A DNA stretch of 56,463 nucleotides, from the NCBI RefSeq assembly GCF_025210595.1, contig NZ_JAOARH010000095.1:1-56463 (forward strand), in the 5' to 3' direction. Shown piece by piece: positions 36,050 through 45,291 of the stretch (within the stretch, counting starts at the first letter, position 1; each line of letters begins with the position of its first letter). Source of the stretch: Winogradskyella sp. GTDB taxonomy: Bacteria > Bacteroidota > Bacteroidia > Flavobacteriales > Flavobacteriaceae. The notes beneath the pieces are model-generated. The model had not been told where the DNA came from and searched no databases. It saw only the letters and a list, made by a program, of their open reading frames with translations. A program made the translations under genes and the position numbers.

Positions 36050-37336
36050 ATGTCAGAAAAAGCTACCTTAGAAATCAATGGTGAGAGATATGAATTGCCT
36101 CTAAAAGTAGGAACAGAAAATGAAGTTGCTATAGATATTAAAACCTTAAGAGGAGCAACAGGAGGAGTAATTACTATAGATCCTGGTTATAAAAATACAG
36201 GAAGTTGCGAGAGTGCAATTACATTTTTAGATGGTGAAAAAGGTGTTTTAAGGTATAGAGGTTATTCTATTGAAGAGTTGGCAGAGAAAGCTGACTTCTT
36301 AGAAGTGGCTTACTTGTTAATTTTTGGTGAATTACCAACTCAAGAGCAATTAAATAAGTTTGAAGATGATATTAAGGAAAAGTCTGTTGTAGATGATGAC
36401 ATTAAGAAGATTTTAGACGCTTTTCCTAAAACAGCACATCCTATGGGTGTTTTGTCTTCGTTAACAAGTGCATTAACAGCGTTTTATCCATCTTCTGTAG
36501 ATGTTAATTCAGAAGAGGCTATGTATAATGCTATTGTTAGAATTTTGGCTAAATTCCCAATTCTTGTAGCTTGGACAATGCGTAAAAAGCAAGGATTACC
36601 ATTAGATTATGGTGATAAAAACCTAGGTTATGTAGAAAACGTTCTTAAAATGATGTTTAAGAGCCCAAATAGTGAGTACGAGCAAAACTCAATTTTGGTT
36701 AATGCATTAGATAAGTTATTAATTCTTCATGCAGATCATGAGCAAAACTGTTCTGCTTCAACAGTAAGAATTGCAGGTTCTTCTCATGCAGGTTTATTTG
36801 TGTCGTTAGCATCTGGTATCTCAGCACTTTGGGGACCATTACATGGTGGAGCTAACCAAGCTGTATTAGAAATGTTAGAAGCTATTAAAGAAGATGGTGG
36901 AGATACTAAAAAATATATGGCTAAAGCCAAAGATAAAAACGATCCGTTCCGTTTAATGGGCTTCGGTCACCGTGTTTATAAAAACTTTGATCCAAGAGCA
37001 CGTATTATTAAAAAAGCTGCTGACGAAGTATTAGGAGATTTAGGAGTAGAAGATCCAATTTTAGATATTGCAAAAGGATTAGAAAAAGAAGCCTTAGAAG
37101 ATCAGTATTTTGTAGATAGAAAGTTATATCCTAATGTAGATTTTTATTCTGGTATTATTTACAGAGCTATGGGAATACCTGTAGAGATGTTTACTGTAAT
37201 GTTTGCCTTAGGCCGTTTACCAGGTTGGATTGCACAATGGAGAGAAATGCGTATGCGTAATGAACCAATTGGTAGACCAAGACAATTATACACAGGTGAA
37301 ACTTACAGACCTTTTAAGTCTATTGACCAACGATAA
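36050..37336 (+). CDS. gltA: Citrate synthase (type II)
   Basis: The 428-residue enzyme condenses oxaloacetate and acetyl-CoA at the entry of the citric acid cycle. The catalytic segments are clear: HADHEQNCSASTVRIAGSSHA near 225, GPLHGGANQAVLEML near 263, and MGFGHRVYKNFDPRA near 303. The N-terminal ~50-residue beta domain (ATLEINGERYELPL) is that of the allosteric hexameric type of Gram-negative bacteria. It is followed by a terminator at 37354. Confidence 0.98.
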   Translation: MSEKATLEINGERYELPLKVGTENEVAIDIKTLRGATGGVITIDPGYKNTGSCESAITFLDGEKGVLRYRGYSIEELAEKADFLEVAYLLIFGELPTQEQLNKFEDDIKEKSVVDDDIKKILDAFPKTAHPMGVLSSLTSALTAFYPSSVDVNSEEAMYNAIVRILAKFPILVAWTMRKKQGLPLDYGDKNLGYVENVLKMMFKSPNSEYEQNSILVNALDKLLILHADHEQNCSASTVRIAGSSHAGLFVSLASGISALWGPLHGGANQAVLEMLEAIKEDGGDTKKYMAKAKDKNDPFRLMGFGHRVYKNFDPRARIIKKAADEVLGDLGVEDPILDIAKGLEKEALEDQYFVDRKLYPNVDFYSGIIYRAMGIPVEMFTVMFALGRLPGWIAQWREMRMRNEPIGRPRQLYTGETYRPFKSIDQR

Positions 37337-37353
37337 TTTTTTATTATTTATAT

Positions 37354-37384
37354 AAAAAGCTTCATAAAACTTATGAAGCTTTTT
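37354..37384 (+). terminator. Terminator after gltA
   Basis: AAAAAGCTTCATAA (37354-37367) pairs perfectly with 37371-37384 around AAC. The stem ends in a five-T run, 18 nt after the gltA stop. Confidence 0.8.
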
Positions 37385-37491
37385 GTATTTATAACTATGA
37401 AAACCCATAATCTGGACTAGATAAACTAAGATCATTATTCCAAGAAATCATTAAATAGTAGAGCCTATAGTTCTTGAAAACGTTTAAATAG

Positions 37492-38403
37492 ATGAAATTA
37501 AATATACAAAACGAAACCTCTCGTCTTAGAGCAGTTATTTTAGGAACTGCTGAAAGCAATGGACCAACACCAAAATCAGAAGACTGTTACGATCCTAAAA
37601 GTCGTCAGCATGTATTAGCAGGTACCTATCCTTTAGAAGCAGATATGGTAAAAGAAATGGATGCTGTGGCTAAAGTTTTAGAAAAGTATGATGTAAAAGT
37701 TTATAGGCCAGAAGTGATTAAAGATTATAATCAAATTTTTGCTAGAGATATTTCTTTTGTAATCGAAGACAAAATAATAATAGCTAACATTCTGCCAGAT
37801 CGTGACCGAGAGATAGAAGCTACAGAATATATTTGGGAAAGCTTAGATGAGTCTAAGAAAATAAAGTTGCCAGAAGAGTGCCATGTAGAAGGAGGAGACG
37901 TTATGCCATGGAACGATTATATTTTTATTGGTACATATACAGGTGAAGATTATTCAGATTATATTACAGCACGTACAAACAGCGCAGCAGTAGAAGCTAT
38001 TAAAGCGTTGTTCCCTCAAAAAAAGGTAAAATCCTTTGAGCTTAGAAAATCTAACACAGATCCAAAGGAAAATGCGTTGCATTTAGATTGTTGCTTTCAG
38101 CCTATAGGAAAAGACAAAGCCATTATTCATAAAAACGGATTTTTAGTAGAAAGTGAATACCAATGGTTGATTGATTTTTTTGGTAAAGAGAATGTTTTTG
38201 AAATTACTAAGGATGAAATGTATAATATGAATAGTAATATATTTTCTATTTCTGAAGATGTTATTATTTCTGAAAAGAACTTTACCAGACTAAATACTTG
38301 GTTAAGAGAAAAAGGCTTTACCGTTGAAGAAGTGCCTTATTCAGAGATTGCTAAACAAGAAGGGTTGCTACGTTGCTCTACAATGCCTTTGGTTAGAGAC
38401 TGA
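37492..38403 (+). CDS. Dimethylarginine dimethylaminohydrolase-like pentein (amidinotransferase family)
   Basis: The 303-residue enzyme has the pentein-fold catalytic set: RD at 85-86 in FARDISF, EGGD at 133-136, His197 in ALHLDCC and the nucleophile Cys295 in LLRCSTMP. Members hydrolyse guanidino groups (methylarginines to citrulline, or arginine to citrulline) or transfer amidino groups. The sequence does not say which. A second pentein of another subfamily lies at 48135. It is preceded by the gltA terminator and converges with the ACBP gene with 4 nt between the stops. Confidence 0.88.
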   Translation: MKLNIQNETSRLRAVILGTAESNGPTPKSEDCYDPKSRQHVLAGTYPLEADMVKEMDAVAKVLEKYDVKVYRPEVIKDYNQIFARDISFVIEDKIIIANILPDRDREIEATEYIWESLDESKKIKLPEECHVEGGDVMPWNDYIFIGTYTGEDYSDYITARTNSAAVEAIKALFPQKKVKSFELRKSNTDPKENALHLDCCFQPIGKDKAIIHKNGFLVESEYQWLIDFFGKENVFEITKDEMYNMNSNIFSISEDVIISEKNFTRLNTWLREKGFTVEEVPYSEIAKQEGLLRCSTMPLVRD

Positions 38404-38407
38404 TTAT

Positions 38408-38674
38408 TTATTTTCTATATAAAAAGTAATTGTTAACTAGCTTTATATATTCCGCTTTAGCTTCGTCTTGGCTAATATTTTGTACCTGAAAAAGCGCATT
38501 AGTTTTAAAGGCATTAATTATCGGTTTACTACTGTTAGGTCTTCCGTAATCGTTTGTGGCCTTTTTGTAGTAAGCATATAGACGAAGTAAAAAATCTGCA
38601 GGAAATGGTTCAGTATACGCATTAATACGCTTTACAGCATCTTCAAATTCTATATGTAGTTCTTCTGAAGTCAT
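38408..38674 (-). CDS. Acyl-CoA-binding protein
   Basis: The 88-residue protein matches the four-helix ACBP family: LHIEFEDAVKRINAY, the signature DFLLRLYAYYKKATNDYGRPN near 26-46 with the Tyr and Lys that bind the CoA adenine and phosphate, and a C-terminal KAEYIKLVNNYF helix. ACBPs buffer and deliver long-chain acyl-CoA. Here it overlaps the upstream psd by 4 nt and ends the rsfS-ftsH-LUD-cdsA-psd operon, which supports a role in phospholipid synthesis. Confidence 0.92.
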   Translation of the reverse strand: MTSEELHIEFEDAVKRINAYTEPFPADFLLRLYAYYKKATNDYGRPNSSKPIINAFKTNALFQVQNISQDEAKAEYIKLVNNYFLYRK

Positions 38675-39324
38675 TTCATTTCTGCAATAATGCTCTCACC
38701 ACCTCTAACTTTTTGGTTGAGTTCTACCTTAATGTCGGCATCTAAAGGTAAAAATAAATCTACTCTAGATCCAAATTTTATAAAACCAGCATCAGCACCT
38801 TGTTGTGCTGTTGCATTTACTTTAGCGTAGTTTACAATGCGTTTAGCCAATGCACCTGCAATTTGTCGGTATAGTACTTTACCAAAACTTTCATTTTCTA
38901 CTACTATAGTTGTGCGCTCATTTTCTTCACTGGCTTTAGGATGCCAAGCTACAAGGTATTTTCCTGGATGGTATTTACTAAAGCTAATTTTTCCGCTAAT
39001 TGGATAGCGTGTTACATGTACATTTATAGGCGACATAAATACAGATACCTGAATACGTTTATCTTTAAAAACTTCATTTTCCATTACTTCTTCTATAACA
39101 ACAACTTTACCATCAACTGGTGATAAAGCATGTTTTTCATTTGCGTGTGTATGGCGTTTAGGGTTTCTAAAAAACTGAAGAATAAGAATAAAGAAAATAA
39201 GGATAGTAATCATTAGCCCTTTTCTAATCCATTCGTTGATAATAAATTCGTCGATTAAAAAAAACGAACCCACTACAATTACTAATGTTATAAATATGAT
39301 TTTATGACCTTCTTTATGAAACAT
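38671..39324 (-). CDS. psd: Phosphatidylserine decarboxylase
   Basis: The 217-residue protein is the short Psd type. It has an N-terminal membrane hairpin (about residues 7-50), the stretch SPVDGKVVVIEEV near 69 and VFMSPINVHVTRYPISGKI near 95. The self-cleavage and pyruvoyl-forming site lies in GFIKFGSRVDLFLP, where the Ser of GS becomes the pyruvoyl group. It makes phosphatidylethanolamine from phosphatidylserine. Its start overlaps the end of cdsA by 11 nt and its end overlaps the ACBP gene by 4 nt. Confidence 0.95.
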   Translation of the reverse strand: MFHKEGHKIIFITLVIVVGSFFLIDEFIINEWIRKGLMITILIFFILILQFFRNPKRHTHANEKHALSPVDGKVVVIEEVMENEVFKDKRIQVSVFMSPINVHVTRYPISGKISFSKYHPGKYLVAWHPKASEENERTTIVVENESFGKVLYRQIAGALAKRIVNYAKVNATAQQGADAGFIKFGSRVDLFLPLDADIKVELNQKVRGGESIIAEMK

Positions 39325-40135
39325 AACTTAAAACTCTTAAAAATAAATACATAAATGGTGCAGCAAAGATAATACTATCTAGCCTGTCTAATAAACCTCC
39401 GTGTCCAGGCATTACATTTCCACTGTCTTTAACGCCAGCTTGGCGTTTAAATTTAGATTCTATTAAATCACCTAAAGTGCCTAAGACACTAACTATTATA
39501 GCCATAACTAACCAGCTAGTAGATCCTAAGGTTTCTGTATAGGCAGCAATAAAATAACTAGACACGCAAGCAAAAAATAAACCGCCTAAAAAGCCTTCTA
39601 CAGTTTTTTTAGGTGATATACGTGGAAACAATTTTTGTTTTCCTAAGTTTTTACCTACTACATACGCAGCGCTATCATTTACCCAAATTAATATAAATCC
39701 TCCTAATAGCAACAGTGGAGTAAACTCGTTTTGATAATTGGCAATGAGTAACATAAAAATGAAACCACTTGTTAAATAAAAAGTAGTTACTATAAAGCGT
39801 TTAGAGCTAAACAACGGAATTTTATTTGTAGTAAATAAATCTTTTATAAGAATAAGATTTACAAATATGGTAATAACTAATAAGATTTGAATGGCTTCAT
39901 CATTTCCAGGTATGTTATTACTCCAGATATTCAAATACCAAAATGCACCAAAAAGAATAACGAATATAACATATTGTGCATAAGACTTAAGGTTGATTAG
40001 TTTAGTAAGCTCCATCAAACTTAAAATACCAAAAACAACTAATAAAGCTGTAAATGTATTTTGTAAGTATAGTGAACCAATAAGTAATAGCACATATACA
40101 ACTCCAGAGATAGCTCTTATAGATAATTCTTTCAT
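39314..40135 (-). CDS. cdsA: Phosphatidate cytidylyltransferase (CDP-diglyceride synthase)
   Basis: The 273-residue integral membrane enzyme has seven to eight helices and the family signature SKFKRQAGVKDSGNVMPGHGG followed by LLDRLDS near the C-terminus. It makes CDP-diacylglycerol from phosphatidate and CTP, the precursor that leads through phosphatidylserine to Psd's substrate. It overlaps the LUD gene by one base and psd by 11 nt, so the phospholipid genes are translated as a block. Confidence 0.97.
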   Translation of the reverse strand: MKELSIRAISGVVYVLLLIGSLYLQNTFTALLVVFGILSLMELTKLINLKSYAQYVIFVILFGAFWYLNIWSNNIPGNDEAIQILLVITIFVNLILIKDLFTTNKIPLFSSKRFIVTTFYLTSGFIFMLLIANYQNEFTPLLLLGGFILIWVNDSAAYVVGKNLGKQKLFPRISPKKTVEGFLGGLFFACVSSYFIAAYTETLGSTSWLVMAIIVSVLGTLGDLIESKFKRQAGVKDSGNVMPGHGGLLDRLDSIIFAAPFMYLFLRVLSYVS

Positions 40136-40743
40136 TATAAATCTTCTAATAGAAGTAGATAGAGGTTTTTAGCACTACTTCCGTAAGTGAGAAAATCTTT
40201 ATCGTCAGCAGTTTTAAAGTGCTTTATGGTTGTGATGTTGGTTGGGATTTTGGATTTGCTCTTGGCTTTTATACCTTTTAAGCCTTCACCAATATTTTCT
40301 GCAAATTGACTTGTGGTAGCGTAAATAATAAAATGCTCTGGTAGTTCTTTAAGCTTTTTTTCTGCAATTTGGTTAGATGAAATTAATAGCGAACCATCGT
40401 CAGAAATAAGATATTCACAGGTAGATAAAAAGAATTTACTCTCAGAGATGTTTGTTGTACTATTAAGCTCAAAATCCTTAAATAAGTCTAGTAAACGCTC
40501 GTCAATCACAAAAACTTTGTCATTATGCCATTGGTTTTCATCTAAAATAGCATTGAAACATTCTTTAACTTCAGCCATATTTTCGCAATACAAAAATTTC
40601 CCACCATTGGTCTTAAAGTTTATTGTAAAGCGTTCATCAGCAGGCAACTTTACCTCTGGCATATATTTGCCACGTTCTTGATTTGGTATTTGTTCTTCGG
40701 ACTTGTCAGATTTTTTCCCGAAGAGTTTACGAAATAAGCTCAT
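40135..40743 (-). CDS. LUD domain protein (LutC/YkgG-like)
   Basis: The 202-residue protein belongs to the LUD (lactate utilisation) fold. After a basic N-terminus (SLFRKLFGKKSDKSEEQ) come VFVIDERLLDLFKD, CEYLISDDGSLLISSNQ near 109, PEHFIIYATTSQFAENIGEGL and a final SAKNLYLLLLEDL. In lactate oxidation operons LutC works with LutA and LutB. No such partners are here, and in this phylum the gene stands between ftsH and cdsA, so the role is probably different and unknown. TATATTTG at 40782-40789 (minus strand) matches the -7 box, suggesting an internal promoter after ftsH. Confidence 0.85.
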   Translation of the reverse strand: MSLFRKLFGKKSDKSEEQIPNQERGKYMPEVKLPADERFTINFKTNGGKFLYCENMAEVKECFNAILDENQWHNDKVFVIDERLLDLFKDFELNSTTNISESKFFLSTCEYLISDDGSLLISSNQIAEKKLKELPEHFIIYATTSQFAENIGEGLKGIKAKSKSKIPTNITTIKHFKTADDKDFLTYGSSAKNLYLLLLEDL

Positions 40744-40846
40744 TCAATTGCTGCTATTAATCCTGGCGTTAGTGAATTTCTCAAATATAAAAAAACTTAA
40801 ATTAACATTTAGCCAATTTAAGTTTTTTATATGATTGTAATGCTTG

Positions 40847-42790
40847 CTATTCTTCTTCTTCAGAGATGACTTCCTCTTTATCGAAAGCGCGTTTTCCAAA
40901 TATTTTTTCGAGGTTATCCTTGAAAATCACTTCTTTATCTAATAATACTTCGGCAAGTTCTGTAAGTTTATCTTTTTGTTCTTCAAGAAGTTTTACAGCA
41001 CGATCGTATTGTTTTTCAATAATATCAGAAATTTCTTTATCTATTAATTCAGCGGTTTGTTCACTATATGGTTTTGTAAATCCATATTCTGATTGACCTG
41101 AAGAATCGTAATATGTTAAATTTCCTACTTTATCACTAAGTCCATAAATAGTAACCATAGCTCTAGCTTGTTTGGTCACTTTTTCTAAGTCACTTAAAGC
41201 ACCAGTAGAAATTTTTCCGAAGATAACCTGTTCTGCAGCTCTACCTCCTAGTGCCGCACACATTTCGTCTAGCATTTGCTCTGGTCTAACGATAAGGCGC
41301 TCTTCTGGTAAGTACCATGCAGCTCCAAGAGAACGTCCTCTAGGTACAATAGTAACTTTCACTAATGGTGCAGCATGTTCTAACATCCAGCTTACAGTAG
41401 CATGACCAGCTTCGTGAAAAGCAACGGCACGTTTTTCTTCTGGTGTAATGATTTTGTTTTTCTTTTCTAAACCGCCAATAATTCTATCTACTGCATCTAA
41501 GAAATCTTGTTTGTTAACCGCTTTTTTTCCTTTTCTTGCAGCAATTAAAGCCGCTTCGTTACATACGTTAGCGATATCTGCACCAGAAAAACCTGGTGTT
41601 TGTTTTGCTAAGAAATCTACGTCTAAAGATTCTTCTTTTTTCAGCGGACGAAGGTGTACCTCGAAAATTTCTTTACGCTCTCTTACATCTGGAAGATCTA
41701 CATAAATCTGCCTGTCAAAACGACCGGCACGCATTAAAGCACTGTCTAAAACATCGGCTCTGTTGGTAGCAGCTAAAACAATAACATTGGTATTAGTACC
41801 AAAGCCATCCATTTCAGTTAATAACTGATTTAAGGTGTTTTCGCGTTCGTCATTAGAACCTGAAAAATTATTTTTTCCTCTTGCTCTACCAATAGCATCA
41901 ATTTCATCAATAAATATTATTGAAGGCGATTTTTCTTTAGCTTGTTTAAATAAATCTCTAACACGAGATGCACCAACACCAACAAACATTTCAACAAAAT
42001 CTGAACCAGATAAGGAAAAGAATGGCACTTTGGCTTCACCAGCTACAGCTTTTGCTAATAAAGTTTTACCTGTACCTGGAGGTCCTACTAATAATGCTCC
42101 TTTTGGTATTTTTCCTCCTAAAGAGGTATATTTTTCTGGGAACTTTAAGAAATCTACAATTTCTTGTACTTCTTCTTTAGCACCTTCTAAACCTGCAACA
42201 TCTTTAAAAGAGGTTTTAGTATCTGACTTTTCATCGAATAACTTGGCTTTAGATTTTCCTATGTTAAAAATCTGTCCGCCAGCTCCGCCTCCACCTCCTG
42301 AAGACATACGACGCATTATAAAAATCCAAACTCCTATGATTAAAATAAAAGGAAGTAAAGTGAGTAAGAAATCACCCCAAACATTCTGTTCGGTTTCATA
42401 TTCTACTTCGGTACTTAGGTTGTTTTCTTCAATACTTTGTCTAATATCTTTTTCGAAATTTTGAAGATCTCCAAATTCGAATTTATAATTCGGGATTGGA
42501 GTTACCGATGGTAAAATAGTTTTAGGCTTTGAGTTTTTGTGTTTTTCAAGCTGTTGTGCTTCTTTGGTAAGGTAAACTCTAGCTTCTCGTTTATTTACAA
42601 TTTCTACTCTAGCAACATCTCCATTATCTAAATACTCCAAAAATTGAGATGGCGTTGTAGGCTTGCCTGTAGAACCACCTAATCCACCAGAGAATAATTG
42701 GATAGATATAAATATTGCGATTATTATTCCATATATCCAATATGGATTTACTTTAGGTTTTTTATTTAAATTTTTATTGTCTTTTGCCAT
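40847..42790 (-). CDS. ftsH: ATP-dependent zinc metalloprotease FtsH
   Basis: The 647-residue protein has two membrane helices (about 18-33 and 139-160) around a periplasmic domain. The AAA module has Walker A GPPGTGKT at 236-243, [12 protein letters not shown] near 291-302 and the arginine-finger region GRFDRQ at 356-361. The protease domain has HEAGH at 459-463. It degrades misfolded membrane proteins and regulators. It follows rsfS after 35 nt and precedes the LUD gene. The acidic tail EEVISEEEE is short and normal. Confidence 0.98.
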   Translation of the reverse strand: MAKDNKNLNKKPKVNPYWIYGIIIAIFISIQLFSGGLGGSTGKPTTPSQFLEYLDNGDVARVEIVNKREARVYLTKEAQQLEKHKNSKPKTILPSVTPIPNYKFEFGDLQNFEKDIRQSIEENNLSTEVEYETEQNVWGDFLLTLLPFILIIGVWIFIMRRMSSGGGGGAGGQIFNIGKSKAKLFDEKSDTKTSFKDVAGLEGAKEEVQEIVDFLKFPEKYTSLGGKIPKGALLVGPPGTGKTLLAKAVAGEAKVPFFSLSGSDFVEMFVGVGASRVRDLFKQAKEKSPSIIFIDEIDAIGRARGKNNFSGSNDERENTLNQLLTEMDGFGTNTNVIVLAATNRADVLDSALMRAGRFDRQIYVDLPDVRERKEIFEVHLRPLKKEESLDVDFLAKQTPGFSGADIANVCNEAALIAARKGKKAVNKQDFLDAVDRIIGGLEKKNKIITPEEKRAVAFHEAGHATVSWMLEHAAPLVKVTIVPRGRSLGAAWYLPEERLIVRPEQMLDEMCAALGGRAAEQVIFGKISTGALSDLEKVTKQARAMVTIYGLSDKVGNLTYYDSSGQSEYGFTKPYSEQTAELIDKEISDIIEKQYDRAVKLLEEQKDKLTELAEVLLDKEVIFKDNLEKIFGKRAFDKEEVISEEEE

Positions 42791-42825
42791 ATCGTTGCCG
42801 TCAAAGCGGTAATCTTTTTAAAAGT

Positions 42826-43197
42826 TTAGTAACCTGTTTCTATTTGTGTCATCTTAGCGTCTCCCCAAAGGCTTTCAATATCGTAATATTCTCTAATATG
42901 CTTTTGGAAAACATGCACAACAACATTAACATAATCCATTAACACCCACTCTGCATTATCAGTACCTTCTATGTGCCAAGGTTTGTCTTTGGTTGTTTTG
43001 CTAACTTGTTTTTGGATGGAGTTGACGATTGCGTTAACCTGTGTGTTAGAAGTACCTTCACAAATTATAAAATAATCGCAAACGGTGTTTTCTATTTCTC
43101 TTAAATCTAATATTGTAATTTCTTTTCCTTTAACTTCTTCTATTCCAGCAATAATTGTAGTAATGAGAAGATCAGCGTTGGTTTTTTCTTTCGTCAT
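42826..43197 (-). CDS. rsfS: Ribosome silencing factor RsfS
   Basis: The 123-residue protein fits the RsfS/Iojap family: KEITILDLREIENTVCDYFIICEGTSNTQVNAI and KPWHIEGTDNAEWVLMDYVNVVVHVFQKHIREYYDIE. It binds L14 (rplN, 22692) and blocks joining of the subunits when nutrients are short. It opens the minus-strand operon with ftsH. TAACTTTG at 43218-43225 (minus strand) is a good -7 box. Confidence 0.95.
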   Translation of the reverse strand: MTKEKTNADLLITTIIAGIEEVKGKEITILDLREIENTVCDYFIICEGTSNTQVNAIVNSIQKQVSKTTKDKPWHIEGTDNAEWVLMDYVNVVVHVFQKHIREYYDIESLWGDAKMTQIETGY

Positions 43198-43289
43198 TAA
43201 ATTGATTTAAATTTATGCAAAGTTATTATTTTTTTAGTTCTTGTAAGCCTTAATTGTCATAAGAAAACTATAAAAAGCTTGTTGTTAAT

Positions 43290-44021
43290 ATGTATATAAT
43301 CAAACTTAATGCCATTGACTCCACTAATACTTATTTAAAGGCAATGACTTCGGTAACTTTGCCTAAGGACTTTACAGTTGTTGTTGCAGAGCAACAAACT
43401 GAAGGACGTGGACAAATGGGTACAAATTGGCAATCTGAACAAGGTAAAAACCTTACAGCTAGTGTGTTTAAAGCGCTTAAAGGTTTTAATATAGAACGCC
43501 AGTTTTATATTAGTATGGCTGTTTCGTTAGCTGTTTGTAAAGCTCTTATTAGTTTGCAAATTCCGCAATTGCGTATAAAATGGCCAAACGACATTTTGTC
43601 AGCCAATAAAAAAATATGTGGTATTTTAATTGAAAATGTAATTAAACACAATCAATTTCAAGGATCCGTTATTGGTTTTGGGTTAAATGTAAATCAGAAG
43701 CATTTTAATAATTTACCTCAGGCATCTTCGTTAACTTTATTAACAGGTAATTTGTATAATAAAGATGAAGTGTTGTCTAAAATTTTAACCGAGTTACAAT
43801 ACTATTTTAAGTTATTAGAATCTAAAAACTACAAAGAGTTAAAAGCTCAATACGAAGCTCATCTTTTTAGAAAAGACAAACCTTCAACTTTTAAAAATAC
43901 TAGCAACGAAACGTTTTCTGGTATTATTAAGGGAGTTGAAGATAATGGTAAACTTAAAGTCTGGACAGAAAATGACATTGTTAAAACCTTTGATTTAAAG
44001 GAAATAACCTTGCTTTACTAA
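43290..44021 (+). CDS. birA: Biotin--[acetyl-CoA-carboxylase] ligase
   Basis: The 243-residue enzyme activates biotin with ATP and attaches it to carboxylase subunits. It has the biotinyl-AMP loop GRGQMGTNW at 39-47, the substrate region LRIKWPNDILSANKKICGILIE near 98-120 and a C-terminal SH3-like domain. No N-terminal helix-turn-helix is present, so unlike E. coli BirA it is not a repressor. It is divergent from rsfS; its stop overlaps the convergent SRPBCC gene by 4 nt. Confidence 0.93.
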   Translation: MYIIKLNAIDSTNTYLKAMTSVTLPKDFTVVVAEQQTEGRGQMGTNWQSEQGKNLTASVFKALKGFNIERQFYISMAVSLAVCKALISLQIPQLRIKWPNDILSANKKICGILIENVIKHNQFQGSVIGFGLNVNQKHFNNLPQASSLTLLTGNLYNKDEVLSKILTELQYYFKLLESKNYKELKAQYEAHLFRKDKPSTFKNTSNETFSGIIKGVEDNGKLKVWTENDIVKTFDLKEITLLY

Positions 44022-44413
44022 ACAGCAGTTTTCATATTAGTAACCAAAGTCTCTATAAATTTACTAATAGGACCTTTAATCATCATTGCCATCATAGCAT
44101 TAAACTCTCCGTTAAATGCTAGTTGAACTTCACTTTTGTTTGCTTCTACTTCAGTAATATTTCCAATGAGAGCGAAGTCTAATTTTCCTCCAGCAGCACC
44201 TAAAACAATTTTATTATGTGGTACAGTCTCTTTTTTCTTTAGCACTATTTCTGGCATGCCTTTTAATGCAAATAGGAACTTATCGTCTTCTAAAACTTCA
44301 AACTTGCTAATGTTTTCTGGCATTAAGCTTTCAAAATTTTTAACGTCTGACAAAAAATTAAACGCCTCTTCTGCAGATTTATCTAAAGTTACTTTTGGTG
44401 ATTCTAAATTCAT
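44018..44413 (-). CDS. SRPBCC family protein
   Basis: The 131-residue protein shows the START/Bet v1-like pattern SAEEAFNFLSDVKNFESLMPENISKFEVLED, four to five middle strands (LGAAGGKLDFALIGNITEVEANKSEVQLAFNGEF) and a long C-terminal helix (IKGPISKFIETLVTNMKTA). Such folds enclose a hydrophobic ligand; the ligand here is unknown. It lies downstream of pyrE on the same strand, but a long inverted repeat separates them. Confidence 0.85.
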   Translation of the reverse strand: MNLESPKVTLDKSAEEAFNFLSDVKNFESLMPENISKFEVLEDDKFLFALKGMPEIVLKKKETVPHNKIVLGAAGGKLDFALIGNITEVEANKSEVQLAFNGEFNAMMAMMIKGPISKFIETLVTNMKTAV

Positions 44414-44428
44414 GTTTAAAAAATGTTT

Positions 44429-44512
44429 ATTCGTTTAGTTGTTTAATTCGTTTAGAGGTTATATTAAAGCTATATTGTATAGTCAAATAAACAAATACAC
44501 GACTAAACGAAT
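44429..44512. repeat. Long interrupted inverted repeat between the SRPBCC gene and pyrE
   Basis: ATTCGTTTAGT (44429-44439) and ACTAAACGAAT (44502-44512) are perfect 11-bp arms. A second copy of the left arm (ATTCGTTTAG, about 44446-44455) is present between them. The element fills the spacer downstream of pyrE and upstream of the SRPBCC gene and could end or process the pyrE transcript. Confidence 0.5.
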
Positions 44513-44526
44513 CCTCATCATGCATA

Positions 44527-45171
44527 TCAATTAGCGTTCCATTCGCTAGGGTTGGCATTCCATTGTGCTAAAATGTCTTGTTCTGCTTTTGTAATATAAT
44601 TAGTATCTAAAGCTTGGTCTAAAAGATTTTCGTAATTGCCAAGTGTGTGTAATTCAATATTTGCATCGTTAAAATTCTTAACAGCTACATCAAAACCATA
44701 AGAGAAAATAGCAACCATTCCTTTTACATTAACTTCTGCTTCTTTTAGTGCAGCAACAGCGTTAAGGCTACTTTTACCAGTGCTTATTAAGTCTTCTACT
44801 ACAACGACAGTTTGTCCTTTTTCTATGTGGCCTTCTACTTGGTTTTGGCGTCCATGTTTTTTAGCCTCAGGTCTTACATATACAAACGGAAGATTAAGGT
44901 ATTCTGCAACTAAGGCTCCGATACCAATTGCTCCTGTAGCAACACCAGCAATAACATCTGGTTTGCCATAGTGGTTTTCAATATGTCTTGCCATGGTTTC
45001 TCTAATGTAATTTCTTATAAGAGGGTAAGAAAGAACGATTCTGTTGTCGCAGTAAATTGGTGATTTCCATCCAGAAGCCCAAGTGAAAGGGTCTTTGGGT
45101 TGTAGTTTTATTGCATTAATTTGTAATAAAACTTCTGCGGTTTTTTTTGCGGTTTCTTTGTTAAAAATCAT
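44527..45171 (-). CDS. pyrE: Orotate phosphoribosyltransferase
   Basis: The 214-residue enzyme adds phosphoribosyl from PRPP to orotate in UMP synthesis. The PRPP motif VVVVEDLISTGKSS lies near 120-133, and the N-terminal FTWASGWKSPIYCDNR and YVRPEAKKHG loops are those of PyrE. On the minus strand TAATTTTG (45176-45183) ends 4 nt before the ATG, so the transcript is predicted to begin at or next to the start codon. The gene is divergent from the Nudix gene. Confidence 0.97.
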   Translation of the reverse strand: MIFNKETAKKTAEVLLQINAIKLQPKDPFTWASGWKSPIYCDNRIVLSYPLIRNYIRETMARHIENHYGKPDVIAGVATGAIGIGALVAEYLNLPFVYVRPEAKKHGRQNQVEGHIEKGQTVVVVEDLISTGKSSLNAVAALKEAEVNVKGMVAIFSYGFDVAVKNFNDANIELHTLGNYENLLDQALDTNYITKAEQDILAQWNANPSEWNAN

Positions 45172-45291
45172 GTTGCAAAATTAATGATTTTTATAGGCTT
45201 AAAAATTTAATCTCAATTTAATTTTCAATTTTAAATAGTTCTTATAAAAAATAATACTTTTACAATTATAAAGTTATAACTTACCAAATCT

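Noticed and set aside
41835-42464. A 209-codon frame antisense to ftsH
   Set aside because: It is the complement of the conserved FtsH AAA domain and has a low-complexity composition.
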